Source of the DNA: Lachnospiraceae bacterium
GTDB taxonomy: Bacteria > Bacillota_A > Clostridia > Lachnospirales > Lachnospiraceae
Assembly: GCA_016291475.1 (NCBI GenBank)
Contig: JAEEXJ010000080.1
Location: 1-15,139 of the forward strand
Length of the DNA stretch: 15,139 bases
Direction of reading: 5' to 3'
Position 1 is the first letter of the stretch. Every line of letters starts with the position of its first letter. The position numbers and the translations under genes are program-made. The notes under the pieces were generated by a model. The model had not been told where the DNA came from. It ran no database searches and saw only the letters and a program-made list of their open reading frames with translations. Positions 6,294-14,004 of the stretch are shown here, piece after piece.

Positions 6294-7754
6294 ATGGAAT
6301 TGTTCAGATTTAAACGTTCATTTAAAAAAGCTCTTTTATGGGCTGCACTCGCCATATTGCTCATATACAGAAACAGAGCCTCTATAGCTTATCCGATCTT
6401 CATGGCGTCAACACTGGCCATACTTGCGTGGGACGCAAAGAGCATGGGAAAAAGCCTGATCAGAAATATAGAGGGCAAGATCGATATCAAGCTTTTCTAC
6501 TGCGTCAGCCTTATGCTGCTGTCCATTGATAAATGCCTTACTTCGTCCAATGATCTGCAATTCGGAAACGGACTGGGAATACTGCTTCTTTTCTCCTGCC
6601 TGCTCCTCAAGCTGTATTCCAATCAGGAAGCCAAAGAGATCACCACGATGTTCATCAAGATCGCCGATTTCTTCATAGTCCCTCTTTCAAACCTCACCAA
6701 GCCCTTTATCGATGCCGCAGCAGCCAAGCAGGCTAAAGCCATGGCAGCGCTCGGAGCAGATCAGACCTTAGAGGAGAGCAAGGGAAAGAAAGCATTCAAA
6801 AGCATTATCATCGGTCTCCTCATTGCAATTCCTCTTCTCTGGATTGTCATCGCACTTCTTGCATCCGCAGACCTCGTCTTCGGCAAGATCGTAGGAGACA
6901 TCCTTTCATGCATTAAATTCCCCGAGATTGATGAAGACTGGATTGGAGTACCTTTCAAGTTCTTCCTTTCATTCATGGCATTCTACACCTGGATTGCATG
7001 CCTTCCCGCTGAGAATTTCTATGAAAAAAAAGAAGGAAAGAAATTTGATGCTATTGTAGCCATCACCTTCAACAGCCTCATTGCACTTGTATATCTCCTT
7101 TTCAGCTGCATCCAGTTCGTATATCTCGTAGGACAGATGCAACTCCCCGACGGATACACCTATGCCGAGTATGCTCACGAAGGTTTCTATCAGCTCCTTG
7201 CCGTAACCATCTTAAATCTGATACTTGTATCATTTTGTAAGAAGCACTTTGCGGATAACAAGGTACTCAAAGCAATACTTGTCATCATCAGCCTTTGCAC
7301 TTACGTAATGATCGCATCATCCGCTCTCAGAATGTATCTCTATGTAGGTGTATACGGCCTTTCCCACCTGAGAGTATATGTCCTCTGGCTCCTTGTCGTA
7401 CTTACCGTATGGACTACCATCCTCATCGCAGGAATCTTCAAAGACGGCATTCATTATTTCAGGATCATCACCGTATTTGTAACCGTGTGGTATCTGGTAT
7501 TTGCCTTCTCATTCCCCGACAAGTGGATCGCGGCATATGACCTGAGTCTCAGCATCGCTCCGGACGATCTGGTATATGAGGTTTATCCTGATGCTGCACC
7601 TGTTCTCTATGAGGACGGAAGATTCTGGGAAAAGTATTGCAGATACATGCAGAGCGATTATGATACATACAAGAGGAAAAACGTTCTCGAGCTCGTTCGC
7701 GAATACAACTTCTCTGAATCCGCTGCTATGGATCTTATCGATAAAACATACTAA
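6294..7754 (+). CDS. DUF4173 (DUF4153-like) multi-pass membrane protein
   Basis: A 486-residue protein with about ten hydrophobic segments and a soluble C-terminal tail of about 80 residues. The segments YAEYAHEGFYQLLAVTILNLILV and RMYLYVGVYGLSHLRVYVLW match the hallmark pattern of DUF4173, whose function I do not know. A polar loop (about 145-170, AAAAKQAKAMAALGADQTLEESKGKK) separates two groups of helices. The start at 6294 is chosen because AGGAGG lies at 6282-6287; the frame stays open to 6219 but that would overlap the regulator gene heavily. It is last in the operon with DUF2975 and XRE genes and ends just before a large hairpin. A membrane-stress or envelope role is a guess from company only. 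Confidence 0.82.
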   Translation: MELFRFKRSFKKALLWAALAILLIYRNRASIAYPIFMASTLAILAWDAKSMGKSLIRNIEGKIDIKLFYCVSLMLLSIDKCLTSSNDLQFGNGLGILLLFSCLLLKLYSNQEAKEITTMFIKIADFFIVPLSNLTKPFIDAAAAKQAKAMAALGADQTLEESKGKKAFKSIIIGLLIAIPLLWIVIALLASADLVFGKIVGDILSCIKFPEIDEDWIGVPFKFFLSFMAFYTWIACLPAENFYEKKEGKKFDAIVAITFNSLIALVYLLFSCIQFVYLVGQMQLPDGYTYAEYAHEGFYQLLAVTILNLILVSFCKKHFADNKVLKAILVIISLCTYVMIASSALRMYLYVGVYGLSHLRVYVLWLLVVLTVWTTILIAGIFKDGIHYFRIITVFVTVWYLVFAFSFPDKWIAAYDLSLSIAPDDLVYEVYPDAAPVLYEDGRFWEKYCRYMQSDYDTYKRKNVLELVREYNFSESAAMDLIDKTY

Positions 7755-7758
7755 AACT

Positions 7759-7824
7759 CAGATGGGGACGGTTCTCTTTGGGCAATAATCATTGCCCTAA
7801 AAGAACCGTCCCCACTTTCATCTG
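7759..7824. repeat. Large compound hairpin between convergent genes, REP/MITE-like
   Basis: A 13-bp perfect inverted repeat (TGGGGACGGTTCT 7763-7775 with AGAACCGTCCCCA 7802-7814) encloses a second one (GGGCAAT 7780-7786 with ATTGCCC 7791-7797, loop AATC). It is flanked by CAGAT/ATCTG at the outer edges. It fills nearly all of the 73-bp gap between two convergent genes. It may act as a two-way terminator, although the T-tracts are poor. From memory, GGGGACGGTTCT-type palindromes recur across Firmicutes genomes as REP-like elements; this was not checked. Confidence 0.75.
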
Positions 7825-7827
7825 CTC

Positions 7828-9543
7828 TTATACCAATCCAAATCCCAGGAATGTAAATCTCTTTGAAGGATCCGTAATTCTAATCTCCACATCCCTCTCT
7901 TTAACAGGACCGCCTCTGTGTGCGATGAGCACGTTGCAGTGCTGCCATCCGATTATGTGAGGATCTATGGTCAAAACTTTTTCCCCATCGATATAAACTT
8001 CTGCAATTCCCACACCGGGATCTGCGGAATCCATATAGCCCACCAGAATAACCGAAGATCTGATACGAGCTTTGAATACCGGATCGCCGCTTCCGTCTCC
8101 GGGATAAAGCCATTCGCCCTTAAACTCCGGAGTTCCCTTCAGGTCGAGATCACGCTCTACCATCTGAAGCTCGGTGCTCTCTCCGTTAAACCCGCCAAAG
8201 TCGTAACTCAATACGGCAGGACACTTGTCGATGTTATATCTGTTTACAAGATAGGAGTTCTCAAATTCTCCGCCTTTGGGAGGAGTGATTCCCGTGATAT
8301 CAAGATCATCAGCATCATCAGCTTCATCCGCCGCTTTAAACAGGTTAATAAGGCTGTCAGCCATTATGCGATGCCCAAGACTTGTGGGATGATACATATC
8401 GTAGAAGAATCTGTTCTTACTTACGACACCGCCTTCGTCCGAACCCAAATAGAACTGATCGTAAACCGCATCTTTGATGCTGACCATCGGAAGGTTGTAT
8501 CCCTCACCCACACACTTTAATCTGTCCTGAAGATTATAGCCGTCTACAAATACCGAATACAACAGGATCACAGCAGGTTTCTGAGGTGAATTGTAGATCT
8601 TCCTTACAAGCGAATCGAAGAATTCTCCCTCTGTTTCATCGCCCTCGTCATTAACCGCAAATTCCACGATCACAACATCCGGAGCTTTCTTTCCGTCATC
8701 CAGAACATCATGCTCATATCGAAGTATTCCGACCTCGGAAGGAGTTCCGCCCACACCGGCTTTCGTATAACCGACATTGTCCTCATAACCTCTTCCTGCA
8801 AGATCGCAGAATCCCTTGAACGCATTATATGCATAGCAATTCACATTGATAGGTATTGCGCCGGCTCCCTGTGTGATAGAACCTCCGATAAACGCAACTT
8901 CGCACCTTTCACCGCTGCGAGCTTTCTCCAATGCCTTCTTGATACGGTGCACATTACCGAGCTGCATCAGAGATTTTCCGATCATCTTCTTATATTCTTC
9001 GCTTCCAGTATCGACTTCCTTATCGTCCTTCTGCTCAGGCGCCGTATAACCGTCATTCAAGTAAAAACAAACCGATGCCTTCGCCGTGATTCCGCCTTCG
9101 GGGAATTCAAATCTTATCTGACCCGTTACGTTATCATCATCGGACCACTCATACTGAGACAGGTCCATCACAAGTTCCATTCCGTCGGAATCGAGATCCA
9201 TGGTAAGAGTGGTTCCGGAATTGTAGGGATCCTTAAAACCATACATCTGAAAACAAAACTTTACCTTAACCGGTTCTCCCGATTTCTGGACGGAAACACC
9301 TATACTGTGTACCTGCTTACGGAAGCCTTCAACCGTAACAAGCTCGTCAAGCATAGCCTCATCTTCGACGTTTCCTACAAGCTTTGCGCTTGCCTTAAGT
9401 CTTCCGTCGCTTTCATAGATAAACTGGATACCCCTTCCGTCGGGCTGAGGTGATGCACAGATATCCTTATCCCTCATAATGTAATAAAACGGTCTTTTGG
9501 CTGTGGGGTCTTTGGGTGCCACAGGTCCACGTGATTCAGCCAT
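7828..9543 (-). CDS. SGNH/GDSL hydrolase, probable cytoplasmic carbohydrate esterase
   Basis: A 571-residue protein without signal peptide or membrane helix. Residues about 1-180 look like a beta-sandwich, about 185-405 are the SGNH hydrolase, and about 410-571 a second beta-rich domain. The hydrolase blocks are visible: GGSIT (nucleophile Ser222), the GVGGT glycine block (264-267), EFAVND (Asn298) and DMYHP (Asp382, His385). SGNH enzymes remove ester groups, and multidomain relatives in gut Lachnospiraceae remove acetyl groups from plant-glycan fragments, sometimes inside the cell. The exact CE family and substrate are uncertain; CE2 and CE17-like architectures come to mind but neither is established. 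GGAGGA lies 7 nt before the ATG. It follows the sirtuin gene by 28 nt and is probably co-transcribed. Confidence 0.85.
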   Translation of the reverse strand: MAESRGPVAPKDPTAKRPFYYIMRDKDICASPQPDGRGIQFIYESDGRLKASAKLVGNVEDEAMLDELVTVEGFRKQVHSIGVSVQKSGEPVKVKFCFQMYGFKDPYNSGTTLTMDLDSDGMELVMDLSQYEWSDDDNVTGQIRFEFPEGGITAKASVCFYLNDGYTAPEQKDDKEVDTGSEEYKKMIGKSLMQLGNVHRIKKALEKARSGERCEVAFIGGSITQGAGAIPINVNCYAYNAFKGFCDLAGRGYEDNVGYTKAGVGGTPSEVGILRYEHDVLDDGKKAPDVVIVEFAVNDEGDETEGEFFDSLVRKIYNSPQKPAVILLYSVFVDGYNLQDRLKCVGEGYNLPMVSIKDAVYDQFYLGSDEGGVVSKNRFFYDMYHPTSLGHRIMADSLINLFKAADEADDADDLDITGITPPKGGEFENSYLVNRYNIDKCPAVLSYDFGGFNGESTELQMVERDLDLKGTPEFKGEWLYPGDGSGDPVFKARIRSSVILVGYMDSADPGVGIAEVYIDGEKVLTIDPHIIGWQHCNVLIAHRGGPVKERDVEIRITDPSKRFTFLGFGLV

Positions 9544-9571
9544 TTAGTATTCCTCCGAAATTCTTTTCATA

Positions 9572-10315
9572 TCAGACAGTGATCTGCGAAAAAACTTTTC
9601 CTATGGGTGCGGGTATTACAAGATCCGCTCCCGAATCCCTGGCAGTGGGTGCCATGTTGATAACAACAAGTTTGTCACCCTTGAAATAATCTATCAGTCC
9701 CGCTGCGGGATAAACAGCAAGAGACGTTCCGCCGATTATAAGCACCTGAGCGTTGGATATGTAATGAACGGCTGACTGAAGAGTATCCATGTTCAGTCCT
9801 TCTTCATACAAAACCACATCGGGCTTGATATCACCTCCGCACTTGGAACACTTCGGAACCGGGTCGGGAGAATCGGCGATGTAATCTATATCATAAAACT
9901 CTCCGCATTTTATGCAATAGTTTCTTAGTGTTGATCCGTGAAGTTCAAGAACAGTCTTTGAACCGGCTGCCTGATGAAGACCGTCGATATTCTGGGTTAT
10001 GACCGCTCTCACCTTGCCCGCCTTTTCAAGCTCCGCAAGTTTTAAATGTGCCGCATTGGGCTGTACCCCTTTTATGATCAGTTTATCCCTGTAGAATTTA
10101 TAGAATTCCGCGGTATGCCTGACATAGAAAGTATGGGATAAAATCGTTTCCGGAGGATAGTCATATTTCTGGTTGTAAAGACCGTCCACACTTCTGAAAT
10201 CCGGTATTCCGCTTTCGGTGGAAACACCCGCTCCGCCAAAAAAGACAATGTTGTCATATTTTTGTACTATCTCATTTAATTCAGCTATCTCTTTGGTACA
10301 GTCTCTCTCAGCCAT
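9572..10315 (-). CDS. NAD-dependent protein deacylase, Sir2 family
   Basis: A 247-residue sirtuin. Visible motifs: GGAGVSTESGIPDFRS (27-42) for NAD binding, TQNIDGLH (107-114), the catalytic histidine H126 in ELHG, and a zinc site C134/C137 with C156/C159. PDVVLYEEGL (165-174) takes the place of the more common PDVVWFGE, and GGTSLAVYPAA (195-205) binds NAD ribose. This fits the bacterial class U type. The enzyme removes acetyl or other acyl groups from lysines using NAD, releasing nicotinamide and O-acyl-ADP-ribose. AAGGAGG at 10321-10327 sets the start. The gene starts about 30 nt after the glgD terminator, leaving almost no room for its own promoter, and is followed by the SGNH esterase gene. 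Length is normal for the family. Confidence 0.95.
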   Translation of the reverse strand: MAERDCTKEIAELNEIVQKYDNIVFFGGAGVSTESGIPDFRSVDGLYNQKYDYPPETILSHTFYVRHTAEFYKFYRDKLIIKGVQPNAAHLKLAELEKAGKVRAVITQNIDGLHQAAGSKTVLELHGSTLRNYCIKCGEFYDIDYIADSPDPVPKCSKCGGDIKPDVVLYEEGLNMDTLQSAVHYISNAQVLIIGGTSLAVYPAAGLIDYFKGDKLVVINMAPTARDSGADLVIPAPIGKVFSQITV

Positions 10316-10343
10316 CTTTTCCTCCTTGCCTGCATTTTCCGAA

Positions 10344-10373
10344 TAAAACGGGTCTTCCCTGCGGAAGACCCGT
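10344..10373 (-). terminator. Intrinsic terminator after glgD
   Basis: An 11-bp perfect stem (10348-10358 with 10363-10373; ACGGGTCTTCC and its complement) with a 4-nt loop, followed on the minus strand by TTTATTC. The T-tract is short, so some readthrough into the sirtuin gene is plausible. Confidence 0.8.
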
Positions 10374-10393
10374 ACAAAACTTTTTTGATCAGA

Positions 10394-11542
10394 TCAAAGG
10401 ATCTTCTTGTACGCGGGTACAAAGACAGGGAATGTCTTATCACCCTTTATGGATTTGCCGGAAGCCACAGTAACTTCTTTATCCATTATACAATATTCGA
10501 TGTCGCAATTTCCTGCGATCTCTGTATCCTGCATCAGGATACTGTTTTTAATCCGTGTCCCCTTTCCTACATGAACGCCTCTGAAGAGTACGCAGTTATC
10601 AACTTCTCCTTCGATAACACATCCGTCGGCGATAAGGGAATTGGCCACCTTGGATCCGGTACAGTATCTTGCCGGGTTATCGTCTCTGACTGTGGTATAT
10701 ACATTGAATCCGTCAAAGAGAGCGTTCAGATTCTCGGGATTGAGAAGCTTCATGTTCTCATCGAAGTAGCTTACCATATCGGTGATCCTTGCGGAGTAGC
10801 CCTTGAACTCATATCCGCAGATCTTGTCGGTTCCCAGCATGGGTGCAAGTACATCTCTTTCGTAGAACACATGTCCCTGCGCGTATGCTCTTTCGATCTG
10901 TGCGATGAGCTTTTCCCTCTCGATAAGATACAGGTTCATGGAAAGGTTCTGAGGGCCGTACTCTTTGGAATTCGTATTGATCTGAGTGATCTTATTTCCG
11001 TCGAGATCGAATGTGTAATACAGATCCGTAGTCTGAGTCATCTGCAGATTCATGAATCCGTAAGGGATCGGTTCATTCTTGTACGCGATGGTCACATCCG
11101 CACCGCTCTCCTGATGAGCCCGGATCATATCCGCAAAATCAAAATTATAAGCGATGTTGGAATCGCACATAAAGACATACTGCTCTTTGCAGACCTTCAG
11201 GAATTCAACAATACTTGCAACAGCCTCAACACGTCCGTTATAAACCTTGATGCCCTTCTCGGCATAGGGAGGAACTATGTTAAGACCGCCGTTCTTTCTT
11301 ACAAGGTCCCAGGGCCTTCCGCTTCCCAGATGTCTCATAAGAGACCTGTAGTTCTTTTTTACAATGATGGATACATTATCGATACCGCACTCTACCAGTG
11401 ATGAAAGCGTAAAGTCTATGAGTCTGTATCTTCCCGCGAAAGGGATCGAAGCCATCAGTCGTTCGTTTACAAGAGAGGGAACCTCATTATCGTAGCTGTT
11501 GGCAAATATTATTGCCATTGCATCATGTTTATTCTTCAGCAT
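10394..11542 (-). CDS. glgD: Glucose-1-phosphate adenylyltransferase-like subunit GlgD
   Basis: A 382-residue GlgD: a nucleotidyltransferase-like domain (about 1-250) and a left-handed beta-helix domain with [21 protein letters not shown] repeats. GlgD partners GlgC in the ADP-glucose pyrophosphorylase of many Firmicutes, the first committed step of glycogen synthesis. The catalytic GGxGxRL loop of GlgC is replaced here by [12 protein letters not shown] (13-24), as expected for a mainly regulatory subunit. The start codon overlaps the glgC stop in ATGCTGA (7 nt shared), so translation is coupled and the two subunits are probably made in matched amounts. The gene ends just before a hairpin terminator. 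Assignment is from recognised sequence pattern plus the adjacent glgC. Confidence 0.95.
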   Translation of the reverse strand: MLKNKHDAMAIIFANSYDNEVPSLVNERLMASIPFAGRYRLIDFTLSSLVECGIDNVSIIVKKNYRSLMRHLGSGRPWDLVRKNGGLNIVPPYAEKGIKVYNGRVEAVASIVEFLKVCKEQYVFMCDSNIAYNFDFADMIRAHQESGADVTIAYKNEPIPYGFMNLQMTQTTDLYYTFDLDGNKITQINTNSKEYGPQNLSMNLYLIEREKLIAQIERAYAQGHVFYERDVLAPMLGTDKICGYEFKGYSARITDMVSYFDENMKLLNPENLNALFDGFNVYTTVRDDNPARYCTGSKVANSLIADGCVIEGEVDNCVLFRGVHVGKGTRIKNSILMQDTEIAGNCDIEYCIMDKEVTVASGKSIKGDKTFPVFVPAYKKIL

Positions 11543-12744
11543 TTTCCGCCCTCCTCAACATCTTCCTTGACCATGGCGGTTCCGCCTACGCATGCATTCT
11601 TTCCGATCTTTACTCCGGGACCTACGGTTGCTACATTCTTCTCGTTACCGGGTTCGGGATGTTCACCTATCACGGCATTTGCTCCGATCACGGCATCCTC
11701 ACCGACTATGCAGTGACATACCTTTGCACCGGAACCGATCTTAACATTACCCATTACAACCGCATCTTCTACAACGGCGCCTTCTTCAACTTCAACGCCG
11801 GCAAACAGGATCGAATGCTTGACTGTTCCGAAGATACGGCATCCGTTGGTTATCATGGCATTATCAACAACCGCACCATCGGCAATATACTGCGCTGCTT
11901 TTCCCGAAGATCTGGAATAGATCTTCCAGTCATCATCAAAGAGGTTGATTCCGCTGCTCTCGGGATTAAGAACCTCCATATTGGCTTCCCAAAGGGAAGA
12001 GATGGTTCCTACATCCTTCCAATATCCATTGAAACGATACGCATACATCTGCTTGCCATCGCGAAGAAGTGCAGGCAGGATGTCGTTTCCGAAGTCATTG
12101 GAAGATTCCGGATTAGCTTCGTCTGCTTCAAGATATTTTTCAAGAACATCGAAATTAAAAATATAGATACCCATTGAAGCCAGATTACTCTTGGGCTCCT
12201 TGGGCTTTTCCTGAAATTCGGTGATACGTCCGTCGGAATCTGTGACCATAAGGCCGAAGCGGCTTGCTTCGTCCCAGGGCACTTCCATAACGGCTACGGA
12301 GAAATCGGCTCCCTTTGCTTTGTGGAACTCAAGGAAGTCGTTGTAATCCTGCTTACAGATCTGGTCACCGGAGAGAATGATGACATACTCGGGATCATAT
12401 CTGCGGAGGAAAGAAAGATTCTGATAAATGGCATTCGCGGTTCCCTTATACCAATCGGAACCCTGTGCCTTCTGATAAGGAGGAAGTACATGAACACCGC
12501 CATTGAGTCTGTCCAGATCCCAAGGCTGTCCGTGTCCTATATATTCATTAAGAACAAGAGGCTGATACTGAGTGAGAATACCGACCGTATCTATTCCTGA
12601 ATTGACACAGTTAGAAAGAGGGAAATCAATAATACGATACTTTCCGCCGAAAGGAACCGCCGGTTTAGCCAGCTTATCCGTCAGAGCGTAAAGTCTTGAT
12701 CCCTGCCCGCCGGCCAGGATCATTGCAACCATTTCCTTTGACAT
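11536..12744 (-). CDS. glgC: Glucose-1-phosphate adenylyltransferase catalytic subunit GlgC
   Basis: A 402-residue ADP-glucose pyrophosphorylase. It has the nucleotide-binding loop [12 protein letters not shown] (11-22), [24 protein letters not shown], the [12 protein letters not shown] block, FQEKPKEP, and a C-terminal beta-helix with hexapeptide-like repeats. It makes ADP-glucose from glucose 1-phosphate and ATP for glycogen synthesis. In the segment usually read as SGDHIYKxDY the protein has [10 protein letters not shown]: the aspartate is kept, but the following histidine is glutamine and the tyrosine is cysteine. AGGAG lies 7 nt before the ATG. First gene of glgC-glgD; no glycogen synthase or branching enzyme gene is nearby. 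Confidence 0.97.
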   Translation of the reverse strand: MSKEMVAMILAGGQGSRLYALTDKLAKPAVPFGGKYRIIDFPLSNCVNSGIDTVGILTQYQPLVLNEYIGHGQPWDLDRLNGGVHVLPPYQKAQGSDWYKGTANAIYQNLSFLRRYDPEYVIILSGDQICKQDYNDFLEFHKAKGADFSVAVMEVPWDEASRFGLMVTDSDGRITEFQEKPKEPKSNLASMGIYIFNFDVLEKYLEADEANPESSNDFGNDILPALLRDGKQMYAYRFNGYWKDVGTISSLWEANMEVLNPESSGINLFDDDWKIYSRSSGKAAQYIADGAVVDNAMITNGCRIFGTVKHSILFAGVEVEEGAVVEDAVVMGNVKIGSGAKVCHCIVGEDAVIGANAVIGEHPEPGNEKNVATVGPGVKIGKNACVGGTAMVKEDVEEGGKC

Positions 12745-12788
12745 TGCACGTCTCCTTTAAAAAATTTTGTCCCTCACAAGACAGCAAT

Positions 12789-12818
12789 ATTTTATCACAA
12801 ATCAGTAATCTTTCACAA
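12789..12818 (-). promoter_or_regulatory. Probable glgC-glgD promoter
   Basis: On the minus strand TTGTGA (12813-12818) and TAAAAT (12789-12794) are separated by 18 bp, giving a leader of about 40 nt before the glgC start. The -10 matches five and the -35 four of six consensus bases. Confidence 0.5.
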
Positions 12819-12852
12819 TAAAAGACCGTATTTCAACGAATTTTTGGCAATC

Positions 12853-12882
12853 TTGTATGATTTTTGCACAAATATCATACAA
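12853..12882. promoter_or_regulatory. 9-bp inverted repeat upstream of glgC
   Basis: TTGTATGAT (12853-12861) and ATCATACAA (12874-12882) are exact complements around a 12-bp A/T-rich centre. The repeat lies about 35 bp upstream of the glgC -35 box, between divergent genes, so it could be an activator or repressor site. No known regulator is recognised. Confidence 0.4.
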
Positions 12883-13007
12883 TTCGACGTGGCATAATTT
12901 TCTCATTGAATTTTACCACTTTAATATAGTGAAATATATAAACTCATGATAAAATATCCTTCGTGGGAAAAAACAGACTTTATGTCTATTTAAACGGAGG
13001 ATTTAAA

Positions 13008-13181
13008 ATGCTTATACTTATCGCACTTGCTCTTGGTCTTTTCATGGCCATCGCACCTCAGCTTTCTGTTAAGAAGGAATTCCGCGATGATCCTGCTCAG
13101 ATCAAGAAGATGAGAATCAGCGGTATCGTAATCGCAGCTCTTTCGATAGTTGTTATCGCTATCCAGTTCTTAGCTCGATAA
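13008..13181 (+). CDS. Small two-helix membrane protein
   Basis: A 57-residue protein with two hydrophobic helices (about 1-16 and 37-55) joined by a polar loop, KKEFRDDPAQIKKMRIS. The ATG at 13008 is chosen because ACGGAGG lies 7 nt upstream (12994-13000); a GTG 45 nt earlier has no such site. I do not recognise a defined family, though short proteins of this hairpin shape are common in Lachnospiraceae. It is a single-gene unit, divergent from glgC and followed by a very strong terminator, which supports it being expressed. The upstream region (12745-13007) contains TTGAAT and several TA-rich boxes, but no promoter could be fixed with confidence. Confidence 0.7.
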   Translation: MLILIALALGLFMAIAPQLSVKKEFRDDPAQIKKMRISGIVIAALSIVVIAIQFLAR

Positions 13182-13200
13182 TCACTGAGACATGTATAAC

Positions 13201-13233
13201 AAAAAGAGACTTCGATATCGAAGTCTCTTTTTT
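13201..13233. terminator. Bidirectional terminator, 32-bp perfect palindrome
   Basis: Positions 13201-13232 are a perfect palindrome (AAAAAGAGACTTCGAT and its complement). It folds to a stem with a GATATC-type tip, with T-runs on the 3' side of both strands. It lies between the convergent small-protein and lipoprotein genes and probably ends both transcripts. Confidence 0.93.
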
Positions 13234-13251
13234 ATGGTAAATATATCGGAA

Positions 13252-13998
13252 TTACTCTCCTGCACCAAACTGCGTAATACGGACATATAACTTACGTGGA
13301 TTTGTGTCAGTGAATTTTTCGTCCGGTTTTTTTGTACCTGTAAGTTTTATCTCAAAATATTCTTCTTCACCGGCTCCAATCGATAATGCTTCACCGGTTT
13401 CAATATCGGTATCAGCCTTAATATCAACTCCAGTAGGACCCTTATAGTAATCTCCCTTATAGTAGGCCATCACGCTTCCGACTACTACAAATTGCACCGC
13501 TTCCGACATATTATTTCTTACGCAAACCGTAGCGGTTATTTCTACATTATCTCCGTCAGTAATTACGTCATGTATCCCGCACTTATTATTATCAATAACA
13601 AGTCCCTCGGTTACAGAATATCCGTCATCTGCAACCGATACATCGTAATATCTGCATTTATCGATTATCACGTAAAAAGAATCATCCGAAATCCATTCTA
13701 TTTCATAATCGGAGCCCCAACCGCCTCTGCATTCGGAGATCATAACAGCGGTTTCGGGCACAACGTCTCTTATCACAGAGAAAGCAGCCGGATCACCCGT
13801 TTCCAGATAAACAGCACTTGCTCCGTATGTAGCTCCGCCATCTATCTGAACAGCATCAGCCTGATATTCTCCGGTAGGCGAGATATAAACCTCATTTACG
13901 GTTCTGAGCAAATCATCCGAGCATCCTGACATCATTGACAGAACCGTTGCGAACAAAAACAAACTTGATAACTTTTCAAAAATATTCTTATTCTTCAT
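13252..13998 (-). CDS. Predicted lipoprotein, possible DUF5412-like domain
   Basis: A 248-residue protein. Its N-terminus has a basic start, a hydrophobic stretch (about 11-22) and MSGC with Cys26, a slightly atypical lipobox (methionine at -3) that suggests lipid anchoring to the outer face of the membrane. The segment YISPTGEYQADAVQIDGGAT (38-57) and the later EIEWISDDSFYV resemble DUF5412-type domains as I remember them. The second half (about 145-248) looks beta-rich. Function is unknown. The ATG lies 6 nt after the stop of the TIR gene, and there is no strong ribosome site (only AAGGA about 17 nt upstream), so translation is probably coupled to the upstream gene. The gene ends near a bidirectional terminator. 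Confidence 0.75.
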   Translation of the reverse strand: MKNKNIFEKLSSLFLFATVLSMMSGCSDDLLRTVNEVYISPTGEYQADAVQIDGGATYGASAVYLETGDPAAFSVIRDVVPETAVMISECRGGWGSDYEIEWISDDSFYVIIDKCRYYDVSVADDGYSVTEGLVIDNNKCGIHDVITDGDNVEITATVCVRNNMSEAVQFVVVGSVMAYYKGDYYKGPTGVDIKADTDIETGEALSIGAGEEEYFEIKLTGTKKPDEKFTDTNPRKLYVRITQFGAGE

Positions 13999-14004
13999 AA
14001 ACGA

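Noticed and set aside
10385..11401. 338-codon plus-strand open frame opposite glgD
   Set aside because: It is an antisense shadow of a well-recognised gene with no recognisable domain. Similar long antisense frames opposite glgC and the SGNH gene are rejected for the same reason.
12963..13007. GTG start for the small membrane protein
   Set aside because: No ribosome site precedes it, and ACGGAGG lies at the right distance from the ATG at 13008.
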